Origin: Sipunculus nudus
Taxonomy: Eukaryota > Annelida > Sipuncula > Golfingiida > Sipunculidae
NCBI GenBank assembly: GCA_026874595.1
Contig: CM049317.1
Span: forward strand, 24,574,401-24,638,400
Length of the DNA stretch: 64,000 nt
Direction: 5' to 3'
In this document: positions 10,706 through 22,289 of the stretch, piece after piece
How positions within the stretch are numbered: position 1 is the stretch's first letter
Layout of the letters: every line of letters starts with the position of its first letter
The notes under the pieces: generated by a model
The model's input: only the letters and a program-made list of their open reading frames with translations
What the model was told of the DNA's origin: nothing
The model's database searches: none
Program-made: the position numbers and the translations under genes

Positions 10706-11454
10706 TCCCGTGATTACTAACAGTTTTAGATAAACAATTCCATGACTCCGTCACAACGGCGTAGTAGGAACTTGTAATTCATTAATATGTATCAAGGGGA
10801 AGCTCGATATCCGATAAAGTTTACAAATAAAGGTAAAAAGCTGGCTTATAGGATCGTTGGTAAAGGAATGCTATCACCTATAATGCACTTGGCTTGTAAA
10901 TACATTAATTATCACTAGGTTTATATGCACTTAAAATTGCCAAGAGGCTATTAAAATAAGCTTGATAAGAACTGTTTAAGGGTGAACTACTTGTTCATTC
11001 TTGTTTTTTTCTTTTGGTGATAATGACTTAAGGTAGTGGAAATATACGTCACTATTCCGCCCATTCAAATTAAATAGAAAAAATAATATTCAAAATATTC
11101 ATCAGCAAACGTTAGACTGTTATTAAACAATGTACATTATTTAAATATTATGGTATGTTAGACTGTTAGCTTTTTGATTGGTATCATTTGAAATGTTTTC
11201 TATGTACATAAAAATAAGAATAAAACTGGTGAATACTACGTTTTGTTCACATGGTGAAGATAAATTCAGTTGAACCTATGTTCTATTTAAACAATGTACC
11301 TGAAACAAAAAAGGGAAAACTAAGGTTCTGGCAATCAATAAGCTTTCAGTTTTATATGACTTATGATATCATAATGCTCTTTTGATATATCAAACTTCCC
11401 GTCTTGCACTGGTTAAAGATATGGTAACTATAAATCGGCATTCTGATGAAAGCA
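10706..11454. other. Unique A+T-rich sequence
   Basis: Nothing recognised. Confidence 0.55.
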
Positions 11455-11560
11455 AGCCTTCGCGATTCACTTATTCGGCACATATTGCCAGGTTCATTCG
11501 TGCATAAATGACCGTACATTTGTGAATATGACTTCATCACGCCTCTGGATCAATATTTTT
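11455..11560 (+). mobile_element. GCCTCCGCCA-type MITE, 5' fragment
   Basis: GCAAGCCTTCGCGATTCAC, then TTATTCGGCACATATTG, TTCGTGCATAAATGACCG and GTGAATATGA match the left half of the family. The right half is missing. Confidence 0.62.
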
Positions 11561-12072
11561 TTAATTAATATTTTCTGGTCTTTTATTTCAACTTTCAGCC
11601 TTCTTAGGAAGTCGCGTTATCTTTCTATTAATTATTCTAAGGTTATTTTGTAAATTTGAATTACCGCTTAGTCTTTCAGCATTATGGTGTCTTTTAAGTA
11701 ACTCCTATATATAGCCATTGAAATGCTGTCTATTTGAATAGTTAAAATCTGACTTCAGGGGCACAGCCATCACAAGAGACATAGAACAAGTGAAGTTAAA
11801 GTGGATTATCGGATTTTAAGAGTAAGTAAATGGTTCCTCATTTAATATTAATCGCTGTTTCCCTTCGACAGGAACGTTCTTTTTTGGTCTATGATTTGTC
11901 TAACATTTCTGCTCTACACTGAGGGCACGTATTACCTTATTTGAGACAGAGTCATGCATGCCAGGTGTTTAGTTAGAAAAAAATAAGAAATATGGCTGGA
12001 GTAATCCTAGTACAGACATATAAGTATCTCCTAAAGTGTACTCTTTGTCCATCTCACTTTCTGTCTGTCTCT

Positions 12073-12074
<2 letters not shown>
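11561..12074. other. Unique sequence, no gene recognised
   Basis: A possible 65-base open segment lies between an AG at 11759 and a GTAAGT at 11824. It is too short and weak to call an exon. Confidence 0.5.

Positions 12075-12147
<73 letters not shown>
12075..12147. repeat. (TA)n microsatellite
   Basis: Alternating AT run of about 70 bases. Confidence 0.97.
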
Positions 12148-12149
<2 letters not shown>

Positions 12150-13283
12150 TATAAGTGTGAGAATTTTCAAGCCCACTGGTTGTCATTTCTAATTCCATAT
12201 TTCCCCAATTATGTGAATCCGCTTAATCTGATGAGTATCATCATGAATATTTGTTTGACAGTTTAAATGTTCTTGTATTTTGTATTCCATTATATCCTCT
12301 TTAATGCGCCTAGTTAGTTTTGGATTACGTGTGATTATTTAAATAAAATATAAGTCCAGAGAACAAGACGATTCCCTCATTTAAAAAATTCCAAAATTTG
12401 GAATGTCACAAAAATGGGCAGCATTTTCATCTTCATCAATTTCCACTTAACACAACCATCCTGTATTAATGGAGACATACCTCGGGCACAATATTTTTCC
12501 CGATTCAAGAAATGGTGTTAAACGTTTATTGATAGTCTAGAATAACCATCCTGGATTATGAATGATGGTCAAAATACTTCCGATCTATATCGTTTTAGAA
12601 AGCCAGCGAAAAGGAATGGTCCTGATATAATATTAATCAATATCAAAACTGATAACTATTGTACTGTAACACAAATCGCAAAACGGTTGAAGAGATGAAA
12701 AAATTGCTGCATGTGGAAAGAATATGTTATATTTAAGTCGGCGAGAATAGAGTAAAATGGGGCTACCTTACAATTTCCAATATAAATTGATATATAAATG
12801 TAGTAAAAACATCTTTTATTATATGTTTAAGATTATTGGGTCGTACCACAGCACGTAAAAAACGAAAGCCACCTTTGATATATGAGCAGCATTGATTTTT
12901 CAGTACAAAATGTAAAGAAAGTAAGTATGGTGCCTTCCAAGCCTTTATATAGGTGTGAGTATCATGTTATTACCAGAGATCCCTAGTTTTTACGTTGTCT
13001 CACGTTCCTCATGATATTAGATTTTGGGATAATTTATCTTCAATCATCACCTGAACTATTGATAAATATTTATTTAGTTTCTCCGTCCTACACTCAAGTT
13101 AAGAAACTTAAGCCAAAGGGGATTGACTCAAGAAATAAAGAAAAAAATACGGATAGCCACGAATTAATAAAATATAGCTTTTCCTGTAGATGGATAAATT
13201 AAAAGCTTAGACATTCCTTGCAGAGCCCACATTTTCACTACACTTTAACAAAAAAGTCCCGTTGAAGTTCTGCAATAGTTCCG

Positions 13284-13285
<2 letters not shown>
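12148..13285. other. Unique A+T-rich sequence
   Basis: Nothing recognised. Confidence 0.55.
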
Positions 13286-13327
<42 letters not shown>

Positions 13328-13411
13328 GTGTCTATATATATATCATATATATATCATATATATATTATATACATATATATATCATATATATATGTATTAT
13401 ATACATATATT
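13286..13411. repeat. (TA)n microsatellite with TATCATATA variants
   Basis: A pure TA run at 13286-13324 is followed by an interrupted array with repeated TATATCATATA units and TATTATATACATATAT steps. Confidence 0.95.
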
Positions 13412-13489
13412 TCCCTTGATTTATTGCAAAACTTAACTTTACTTTTAGCGATATAAAGCTAGTCTGGTAGATAGATTTAGCTGTAATTT

Positions 13490-13700
13490 AGAGTCATTTT
13501 GCTGTGTCGGAGGTGCTAATTAAACACATTTTATCCCTGATAAATTAAATGGAATGCAGAAATAATGACTAAGAGTGAGCAATGCGATGATAAAACTAAC
13601 TTTAATACACAGCTAGACGGAATGATTAGAATTATCTCGTTGGAGCAGGTGTCATTAAATCAGCGCTCATTAAACTGGAAATAATTATCGTATATCATGT
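13490..13700. other. Unique block rich in TAAT cores, possible regulatory element
   Basis: Contains GGTGCTAATTAAACAC, GATAAATTAAATGG, TGTCATTAAATCAGCG and CTCATTAAACTGG within 200 bases, with several GATA and E-box-like words. It is not repeated in the window and has no reading frame. A conserved non-coding element would look like this, but only a cross-species alignment can show it. Confidence 0.2.
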
Positions 13701-14167
13701 TATAGACTAAATATGTTTTCCTTGCCATCTAATAAGCTTTGTGTAATGTAGGATCCAGGTTCCGGAATGTTTCCGTACATTTTTTTTTTAATTTTGGTCT
13801 AATTTCTCCGATCCCTAAAATTATGACATACAACAGCTTAGCATAATATCTTTATCCCCTTTATAGGAAACTTTATTTGTTTGGCTTTATTAAATACCAA
13901 TTATTTATAATTTTGATTCACAAAATCTTTAATTCTAGCATACTAGTTAATTACAAGGATGTATTCCCTTAACCGATCATTATGCAGTTTAAAACATACG
14001 TAATACACAAATGGTCCTTGAAGTGTAGACTAACCAAATGTTTGTATAAAAGGTAAAGGCTAATGTATGCTAAATTGCCTATTTTCACGCAGAACATCTG
14101 AAATTGATGCGTGATGATTGAAAAAATATGGAGTCATTATAAACCCATGTTTTGTTTACTGAAACAG
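13701..14167. other. Unique A+T-rich sequence
   Basis: Nothing recognised. Confidence 0.55.
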
Positions 14168-14230
14168 GAGGCGGACGGGTTGGTTAAGACCTTCTGAGTT
14201 GGAGTTGAAGGCCCAAGTTCGATCTAGAAA
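14168..14230 (+). mobile_element. tRNA-like SINE head, degenerate
   Basis: GGCGGACGGGTTGGTTAAG followed 30 bases later by AAGTTCGATC resembles box A and box B of a tRNA. The stems do not pair well enough for a functional tRNA. No body match was found. Confidence 0.4.
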
Positions 14231-15070
14231 CACTTTTGCCATTCTTTATTTTTCATACTATCGTAAGAGAATACCTGAACTGTATATGTAGCACAATGGA
14301 GATGCCTGAGAAAATGGTTGGATTCATCATATATACCATCATAATACACCAGACAAACATTTGGATACTTTTGTCTACTTTCTAACAACACCCGCCAAGA
14401 TTCAGCAATAAGTCAGCAATAATGGTATATCTCATCGTGTATTTGTTAAAAATTCTGACCACACGAGCATGTGTTCGACATGTGATTGACAGCAAATCGA
14501 TTCAAGGAGCAAGAAAAGACGGCGATTAAAATAGGGATGGGGTTAATTCGCTGGTGTTAAGTTAACCTCCCCAAGCATCCTTTTGCGCTTATGCTCGAGT
14601 TAACGCCTAACATGCATATCAGATTTCTCTATGAATGGTGTTACGATTGAAAGTAGGCCGTGTTAGTCCAATAAGTTTGATCCCGGAATAGCATAATCTC
14701 GAAACCTCGGAGGAACCGATAATATCTCAGCATCAGGTTGTGACTATTGCGTTATTCATTGCTTGATGCATATTATATATAGACGTGACGTTAGAAGAGC
14801 ATGTCTGTTTTATAAACCCATTGTGCTTCATGTAGGTGGCGCCATTTACGATTCTTGGACATTATCAGTTGGACATAGTGGTAGGGCGAAGCCTGGTGTT
14901 TAAGGGCAAAGGAATTAGAGATAGGCGATCGATCCACTGTTTACACTTTTTTAATGATAGGTCGTCAGACTTCCACTTTAGTTCTGCTTCTGCGACCTAT
15001 AATATCATGATAGTATGACTAATTTTTGTAGCCATGCAAAAGTTGTCAGAAAAACGAATACCAGCCCAGT
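14231..15070. other. Unique sequence, no gene recognised
   Basis: No motif or repeat partner. Open frames are short. Confidence 0.5.
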
Positions 15071-15079
15071 GAGGAGGTC

Positions 15080-15499
15080 TCAGATCCCATGGAGTTGCAT
15101 TTCAATTTGACGGACTGCCAACCCGACACGGCAATCTGCGTGCACAGGCCACAGGTCCACAAAGAAAGGCCAGACGCACCGCCAGCACAAGGCCCTGTGC
15201 ACACGGGTTGCCGGGTTGTTTAGCTGTTCGTCAAAACGAAATATAACAACATCGGCTCTTTGCACACCTCCCTTACTCTTATAAAATAATAGGTCTACTT
15301 CACTTTTTCGTCGCCACGAGCGAAGCGGTAGGTGGTATCTACATTTTATTAAATAACTCCTAGCTATGCTGGTATCCGTATTTCCATTAACGGATACATT
15401 GCTACAATAAAATAGTCTTAATGTCATAATCGGTCGATGAAGCGGGAACAAAGGGGAAGTGGAATGACCTTTTATAAGAGTATCCTTTGTTCCGACCAC
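15080..15499 (-). other. GC-rich block, 139-codon minus-strand open frame of doubtful status
   Basis: The frame is among the three longest in the window. By a rough estimate a frame of this length is expected about once by chance in 64 kb of this composition. It has no recognisable domain, and its Cys/Trp/Arg-rich C-terminal half looks unlike a conserved protein. The local GC rise (15080-15240) could equally mark an old repeat. A small palindrome (GGTATCCGT / ACGGATACC type) lies near 15370-15395. Confidence 0.2.
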
Positions 15500-16830
15500 G
15501 CCGGCTAAATTGCTGAAACCTGAAATCTCTATAAAACCTCAGGGATTCGCTTCTATGTCTTAAGGACAGATTATTCGCTTTGGATTATTCGTAAACGTTA
15601 ACATAAAAACTGACGTACAAGAAATCGTAAACAATAATATATTATTCTTATCTTAATGTTAGATTCAACTTCATTGAATATGCAGTGCTACCGACAATCG
15701 ATGGACCTACTGCTATCACATGAATAAAAGAGATCTACAAACTACTAAAAAACGAATCATTTAAATATGATACTTTCTTCTCAATTTAATATTTTCCCAG
15801 ATAAGATAAGTCAAGGGTTACCTATGTGGTTACTTAATATGTCCCCTTTATAGTTAATTATGTCCCCTTTCCTATGATATATAAAATAAGAAAAACATAG
15901 TGAGCATAATCAACCATAACGTCATTGAAACTCTTGAACAATTACTGCAGGTTTACTCGTAATGCTTGTGTTTTTGTCCGATCTTTTTTTGCGTCTGAAG
16001 TACGCAAGAAAGGGTTTGGGTTTCTTCTTAGGAAACCCAGACAAATGACCCAGACTTGACTGTTCTTTGTCCGTAACAGTTTTTGGACTGTTGACATTGT
16101 TACCAACTGAACACAATGGTGGGCGAATGTTCTGAGTTTTTTTTTTTATCACAGGGAGAACAGTGTTTTTCGGACTGGACTGGTGCTTATTTTAATTAAA
16201 CTATATTAAGATTGAATATGCTTCCACTGTGTTCTGCCAACATCGATACCTTAATGGACATCTTCAGTTTCATTTGTCTGTAGTCATTCTTAGAACACGG
16301 TGTAACAGGCTGTAATAACACATTTCATAGAAAACGGATCAGAACTGCCACTATTTTTATATATTATATATCTTTACTCAGATTGTAATAGGTGCTTGCC
16401 CCCTTCAGTTTGTCTTTTAACATCCTACTTAATTTTTTAAAAGAAATGTGATGAAATTTGTGGCGCGAAAGGCTAATATCTAAGGAATAATCCATTATAT
16501 TTCAGATGTAACCTAGATCACCATGTTTCAAAGAGTTTTTACCATTGCAAGGTTGGGCAGTCCCGGCCGTTGTTATTAACTGGGGAAGGAAATAGGCAAT
16601 TGTTAAACTCCTAGAAAACGGACATTTTTACCTTCTGTGTTATGCACAGTTGTCACCTTATTGTGCTCACCTTTGTAACGGCAGAGATTGCTACACTGTG
16701 ATGCAATATCAAGTTGGTGAATCGTGCCACATTACTTTGAACCTTAATGCCTTTAACTTTGTATATATGTACACTTTTTCATGTATGTATATATTTGTAA
16801 GTATGCATGTATAACAAAAAAAAAATAAAA
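15500..16830. other. Unique sequence, no gene recognised
   Basis: A 76-codon minus frame at 15922-16152 is Lys/Pro-rich with no motif. Nothing else was seen. Confidence 0.5.
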
Positions 16831-17360
16831 TAAAAATTGAAAACAAGCAAATTTGTGGAATTTTTGTCCCGGACTCCTGCCTCTTTTTGTCCCCCTTTTG
16901 CCTTCACAATATGTTTCAGTTTTTATTTTCCCCTAAAGATGTCTCCACATGTCATAGTGCCTGTGTTTTAGTTTCCATTGACCCCTGAAGATGTATCCAC
17001 ATATCACATTTTTTGTGAATTGGGAACAAAAGGGAAAATTTCGTTTTGTTTTGCAGTTGGTGATAAAAAAATTTCAGACAGACAGTCCTACGAAGGTATG
17101 CATTCGAGCAATCACTGACCAAAATTTGAATGAAATCGGATAAAACAGAGGAAATTGATCGCACGGAAACAAAAACCTGACGTACGGACAGACAGACAGA
17201 CAGACGGACAGACAGACAAACCCAAATCAATGTCCCTCGTTCCGTGGAAGCGGAGGACGGAAATAAGATTGGGATTTTTTTTCTACGTTTACCGTGATCT
17301 GCAATTTAGTGGCATAATTTCATTATTTCAGGTAACGCTAGTCCCCTTTAAGTCTTAAGA
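16830..17360 (+). repeat. Degenerate interspersed repeat ending in (GACA)n
   Basis: The order is a C/T-rich start, two CCACATNTCA-type words around GAAGATGT, a long body, ATCGGATAAAACAG, then CGTACGGACAGACAGACAGA. This is the style of molluscan repeats in which a conserved body runs into a CAGA/GACA microsatellite. A related tail (GTTACGGACAGACAGACAC) is at 47725-47745. Confidence 0.45.
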
Positions 17361-17462
17361 GTAGTCAGAAGGATTGGATTGGATTATACCATTTTCGCCC
17401 AAAACTTTTATGTATATTTTTTATTCTCATTCTCATTTCGTTTGATGTGATTCTGCGTGACT

Positions 17463-17476
17463 CCCCCCCCCCCCCC
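17463..17476. repeat. Poly(C) tract
   Basis: Fourteen consecutive C. Confidence 0.95.
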
Positions 17477-17889
17477 TTCCAGCTTCCCCCTCTTGCACTG
17501 ATGCCTTGAATCAATGAATAACTTGTAAACTCAAATAAATAATAAAGGTATCGAATATCAGGGACGGGTATTCCTGGCAGAGTAAACTCTTATTTAATTT
17601 TGCTGAACTCTTCGCTGCTATTGACTTAGTGTCCTACTTTGCACATTTTACCAGCAATCCATTTATTTCGTAATGCCTGGTTTCCACATCAGAAAATTCC
17701 TCTCCACCAATGAGTACGTAAGGGTCATAGTATGCTACCCGAGAATTGTCCACCCTAAAGCAGCGTTTATGATTTTAGCTTTTAGCGTGTTTTTTTTTTT
17801 TTTTTGGTTTCGTACAGAGTATTTGTTTATAAATGTTCCCCGGGTGCCCATACCTTTTTTTAAAGAAAAAACAATTGGTGGATGTAACC

Positions 17890-18540
17890 GCCCCAATTTT
17901 TGATGCTGACTGATCTCATTCTGGCCCTAAGTATGTACATCTGCAGAGTTTCAATTTCGGTTTGGGATTGCTTGACAATGCGGTAGCACTCGCTTCGTAT
18001 CATTTTCCACCCTGTGTCACCAGAGCGCGGTGTCAACCGCACCGGTCGGTCCTGAATGTGTAAACATCCCCGTTTTTGGGTCATATCAACGAGGAATCCC
18101 GAAAGACGCAATCTTTAGTGAGTGATACACGGCAGTCGGGCACAGCCTTCCCTATACTCTGAACACAGCGCATGACCTCTTGGTGACCTTCCACTCACAC
18201 GCTGTAAAAATAGCAGGATTCTTTAAGTTTGTCAAGGTGCCAAACACCCAGTCAGTTTGCGCTGGATAAACTAAAATCGGATGGCTCTGCGTATAAACAA
18301 ACATGGCTGCGTCCGAAGCAAACTTATGTAGCACTGCAAGAGATGTAATATACAGAAAGTGGGGATAACTGACTTCAGGCCACACCAGCAAGTCAGTATA
18401 GAGACTGCGTTGAAGTTGACAATTGCATCGTGTGTATTCCAAGGGGGAGGCATTAGGAAAAAGTCGGTGTTACCAAGCACTTTCCGACGCAGTGCAAAGT
18501 GACCAGTATCCCGAAGAACATCCGATTGTGCTGGTGATAC
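17890..18540 (-). pseudogene. Decayed protein-coding block, unknown protein
   Basis: On the minus strand a pyrimidine-containing acceptor (CAATCACTTTGCAG, AG at 18542-18541) precedes a locally GC-rich stretch that reads like protein but changes frame at least twice. Frame one runs from 18540 and includes ALRRKVLGNTDFFLMPPPW. Near 18400 the protein-like text moves to a second frame with LVWPEVSYPHFLYITSLAVL and FASDAAMFVYTQSHPI, ending at 18152. A third frame (18111-17880) includes HIQDRPVRLTPRSGDTGW and SECYRIVKQSQTEIETLQ. I recognise no family. The pattern suits a pseudogene or an old transposon ORF with indels, or less likely several small exons. A SINE (18690-18828) lies just upstream on the same strand. 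Confidence 0.35.
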
Positions 18541-18689
18541 CTGCAAAGTGATTGGTTAGATATTACGCAGGGGGAATTCAACAGAGACACCACCGCCTGG
18601 TGGCAAAACCTGACCGGCAACCGCGGTTAATTACAGCGGGTAGTGTAGCGAATAGTTGAGCATAGCGTAACCGCTGCTTATGAAGCATA

Positions 18690-18828
18690 AGCCTTCCCAT
18701 AAAGCCCGCAGAGTGCTCACCCTGGGTGGGGTCTGACCGTGAAAAATCTCACCTCCCCTCGGCTGAGACTTGAACTCACGACCTCCCGGTTTTAAGTGAT
18801 GTGTCTTACCCATGAACCACAAAGGTCT
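18690..18828 (-). mobile_element. tRNA-derived SINE, family shared with 47048-47185
   Basis: On the minus strand: TTTGTGGTTCATGGGTAAG (box A region), GAGTTCAAGTCTCAGC (box B), then CCGAGGGGAGGTGAGATTTT and TCACGG, CCCACCCAGGGTGAGC, CTCTGCGGGC. The copy at 47048 has the same body, CAGCCGAGGGGGTAAGATTT through GGGTGAGCGCTCTGCAGGC. Two copies with a shared non-tRNA body establish a SINE family. Confidence 0.75.
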
Positions 18829-18989
18829 CTTGTTGAATGAAATCATTTTTCCCTTTCATAATGGCCATCGCGTTAAGTTGACTCCTTGCGGTACCAATTT
18901 TGATGTGATAATACCAATTTTGTGTCGGGACGCCCTATTGGTTTTATTTGCAGAGAAAGGAGTTTCATCGAATCGACAAATAGGTCAGA

Positions 18990-19640
18990 AATAGCTGACC
19001 CAATTAAAGGGATATGAATGAGCCTATGGGAAAGAGACTGCCTGGTCACGAGATAGCTTTCGCCTCCGCCAGGTCGCCTCCCCGACCGTTACACCGGGTG
19101 AACTCACGGAACCATCGACAACTTCCCCAGGGATCAGTCACGGGTATGTCTCACCTTCCCGCCATTCTCCTTACACCGCCAGCTGTTACCAAAGGCCTTT
19201 TTGGTCAGGGCTGCGACCTTTGTGCCACCTTTGAGCAACCAAAAAATTGGCCAGGACGCTCAATGGTCGCCTAAACCCTTAAAATCGTGATTCTGTGTAA
19301 CTGCTCCAGCGATACTTGAACCACTATTGATGCAACTTGAGGGCATTTTCATGCCTGCCTACCCTGTGCTTCCCCTATGCAAATAACACGACCACTGTGC
19401 CCCTCTCTTCTGCAACAACCAAAATGCTTGTGCCTCACTTGTGCCTCTTTGAGCCACCTTTGAGCCATCCACCCCTCGGCGACCTTTGTGCGACTGTTTT
19501 GAACATGTTCAAAAATTCTCGGCGACCTTTCGACGATGGTGAGGTCTCAAACGCCTGTATACCACCTTTGAAGGACAAGGCAACCATTCAACCATTCAAA
19601 TCTTGTAAACACTACATTCCACAAAACGATTGCATATTGT
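18990..19640. repeat. GC-rich block with recurring GCGACCTTTG/CCACCTTTGAG words
   Basis: The words GCGACCTTTGTGC, CCACCTTTGAGC, GGCGACCTTTGTGCGAC, GGCGACCTTTCGACG and CCACCTTTGAAGG occur at about 19212, 19226, 19456, 19480, 19519 and 19562. CTCCGCCAGGTCGCCTCC occurs near 19064. Open frames of 86 and 104 codons (19014, 19337) are low-complexity Pro/Thr-rich readings. This is most like a decayed DNA transposon with subterminal motif repeats; termini were not found. Confidence 0.4.
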
Positions 19641-20345
19641 ATACTGACTAATGTGTTCCACTTGGTCGTAATAGTGACGTTTATATGTTTTTACTCTGTT
19701 ATAAAGGCACACATCTTCGCTGATAATATCAGTGATTGCATGGGCTACTTTTACTCTGTATTCATAAGAAACGGTGATTTTCCATATGAATGAGTTGAAC
19801 GAAGGCATCACATAGGAACCAAAATATGTCCCACAAGCCTGTCTTGTTTGTGATCATCAGCGAACAGAGGTCGTTGCCCCTAGTGCTCACAATCATATAT
19901 GAAAGAGTAACTTTGAAGCAAATATTATGCGGCCTCGGGGACCCTTGAATTTTAACTGTGCTCAATAGTTACTTTTACCGTATAATAAATGTCCAAACAC
20001 CTGTTGCAGTGTCATTTATTCCTTGTTTTTCCTGTTTTACAGAAGCTGTACAATGGCACGAAGCAGATGAAATCCACATAATGAGTAACATTAGCTTGCC
20101 TAAAATGACACAATCTTTCTGGTGCAACCTCTAACCTCATTTTATTTAATTTAGGCTGATAACAGGTCTGCAAGATTAACTACATGTAAAATAATAGCAA
20201 GCGCAGGCTGTTTCCCAACCAAGTTTCAACCATGTGGATTATTTAATACCATGATTATTTATCACCTTTTTTCATCAAGTTCATTTATATACAGAATGAA
20301 TACAACAACAAAAATAACCAGAAATCTGCGTTCTTGGGAATGCAA
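19641..20345. other. Unique sequence, no gene recognised
   Basis: A strong acceptor-like sequence (TTCCTGTTTTACAG) at 20041 precedes a frame open for about 30 codons, but no donor follows. Not called. Confidence 0.5.
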
Positions 20346-20520
20346 GCCTCCGCCAGGTATGGGAGTGCCAATTGTGGGATGCTCCTAAAATCGTGTTTGC
20401 ATTCGGCCAATATTAGCAGATTCATTCTGGCATTAGTGACTGTACTTTTGTGAATATTCTTTATGATGTTCCTAAATCCGTATCATCCTACGGATCCACA
20501 CTCCTGAGGGTTCCCAATGA
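20346..20520 (+). mobile_element. GCCTCCGCCA-type MITE, left half
   Basis: Begins with the exact terminus GCCTCCGCCA (20346-20355), then GTTTGCATTCGGCCAATATT, TTCATTCTGGCATTAGTGAC and GATGTTCCTAAATCCGTATC as in the copy at 55075. The right half is replaced by other sequence just before the L2 relic. Confidence 0.72.
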
Positions 20521-20599
20521 CCTTATTTGGTCCGTTGACCAACAGCAGGGTGTCATTTAAATCATGTTCGATCTCTCCGCGCATTCGACCCTGTGAACC

Positions 20600-21295
20600 A
20601 TGGGAAAAAAGAGAAGTGCTCTTTATTACTTCTCCTAGGCTTCTGAAGAAGATTCCTTTCACTGGTTTTCGTGTAGGACATCCAGAGGTACAACCTAGCA
20701 CAGCGGCCAGAAATTTCTTAAGGTTGTGTGTTTGATCACACTATTGGTATAGAACAGCATGTCAACGGCATACGCTCATCATGCTGTTTCCACCTCAGGG
20801 ATATCAGTGCCATCAGGAGCTCTCTAACCAGGCATGCAACTTAGAAAAACATACATGCCAAGCTCATTTCCTCCCTATTAGACAACTGTAACTCATTGCT
20901 TTTAGGCTTACCATCTGAACTACTGAAGAAATTGAAGAAATTTCAAAACACGACAGCAAGTATTCTCACTTGTACATCTAAATACGCTAGCATATCTGAA
21001 ACACTGGCTAGATGTCAAACAACAGATTAATTTCAAGTTCCCTTTACAGTTACATGGAAAGCACTGCATGATCAGGCAACCAAATACATCACGGAGCTAT
21101 TAAATCCCTATATTCCATCAAAGGAGCTACGATCCATTTTCTTAACCGACTAACCTTATCAAGATACCAACATGGGTATGAAAAGAGAGCATATATACGC
21201 ATATACACGCATACACCACTATACCAAGTGCAATCAAAGACCAAACGTTCTACACAACTTTCAAACCACATCTTAAGAAATATCTTTTAAAGTAG
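20600..21295 (+). mobile_element. 5'-truncated L2-like non-LTR retrotransposon relic
   Basis: Conceptual reading with a few frameshifts gives, in order: E-V-L-F-I-T-S-P near 20612, G-F-R-V-G-H-P-E-V, V-F-D-H-T-I-G-I-E-Q-H-V, CCFHLRDISAIRSSLTRHA, LDNCNSLLLGLPSELLKKL, FQNTTASILTCTSKYASISE, a WKALHDQATKYITELLNPY-type segment, and finally a THFKPHLKKYLLK-like end with a stop at 21293-21295. LDNCNSLLLGLP, QNTTAxILT, and ALHxxAPxYIxxLLxPY followed by FKxxLKxYLF are hallmarks of the post-catalytic part and C-terminus of L2-clade reverse transcriptases. The catalytic core is missing and frames are broken, so it is inactive. Confidence 0.82.
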
Positions 21296-21480
21296 CATTT
21301 AGTTTTTAACTCAGATTTAGTCTTCATGCTTAGTTTTAACCTGGTTACCTTTCCTTAGGTGACCTTGAAGCTTTTATGGTCTATGAATTTTAGTCTTCAT
21401 TTTTTTTAAATTACCTATTTTTTATCTACGTGAAGAATACCGGAACAACGTAATGAAATGAAAATTCGTTACATAAAAAA

Positions 21481-21575
21481 TAAATAATAATAATAATCAT
21501 TATTATAAGTATTATTTTTATTAGTAGTAGTAGAAGTAGTATTATTTGTATTATTATCATTTTATTATAATTAAT

Positions 21576-21611
<36 letters not shown>

Positions 21612-21650
21612 ATTATTATTATTATTTTTATTATATTTATAATGCGAACA
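21481..21650. repeat. (ATT)n / (TAG)n trinucleotide array
   Basis: ATT repeats interrupted by TAGTAGTAG and other variants. The Asn/Ile-rich minus frame over it is an artefact of the array. Confidence 0.93.
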
Positions 21651-22051
21651 TTCGAAAAAAAAGTCTAATGGTGTAAGGGTGTTAATTATAGTTGGAAAAC
21701 AAATGTCTTTATGGGGCACATTTTTATAGTTGTACAGGATTCAGAGAAACTAAACGCAGTCTGGCTTTGAACAAAATGTCCGGGAATTATTCTATTAAAC
21801 AAATGGTAACTTTTATTATATTAAACCTTTCACGGAGATAAAAAAATATATAATAAATAAAGCATTTTGCATATGAGGTATAAGAAAAACATTTTCTCGT
21901 AATTTGTAGATTTAAGCGAAGAAGGTTAATGAGAAGATTTTAGAAAAGTCAATACTAAATTTATTATTTATATTTTTGCTACAGTGTCTAAAAGCATGAT
22001 AATATTCAACCATATTTTCGCATTAATTTATGTAATTCATGGCTTTCTCTG
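21651..22051. other. Unique A+T-rich sequence
   Basis: Nothing recognised. Confidence 0.55.
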
Positions 22052-22190
22052 AGTACATACAAATAGTAGGTAGTTCCTTTTCAGAAATATCTCATAACGC
22101 GCCTGTGATGTGTGTATGAGCTTGTCTACAAGCTGTTAGTAAACATTGTACATGCGCTAAAATATCGAGGACAGAAAAGGCAATATTGGA
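22052..22190 (+). repeat. Interspersed repeat family Z, copy 1
   Basis: Shares the TAGTTCCTTTT start, a CATAACGCGCCTGTGATG-like centre, ACAAGCTGTTAGTAAAC and GTACATGCGC with 57850-57960 (plus) and 41720-41830 (minus). No reading frame is shared. Confidence 0.62.
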
Positions 22191-22289
22191 TGGAAATCTT
22201 GGATAATTCGTTACGTTTCATAAACCATTGCGTAAAGTGACACATACTTTTAATTGTATATATCTGACAGAAAATGAACTAGAATGGCT

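Noticed and set aside
11759-11824. Possible 65-base exon ending at GTAAGT
   Set aside because: Acceptor is weak, sequence is A+T-rich, and only one frame is open over very few codons.
20041-20140. Exon after a strong acceptor TTCCTGTTTTACAG
   Set aside because: The frame stays open only about 30 codons, with no donor or poly(A) signal and no motif.
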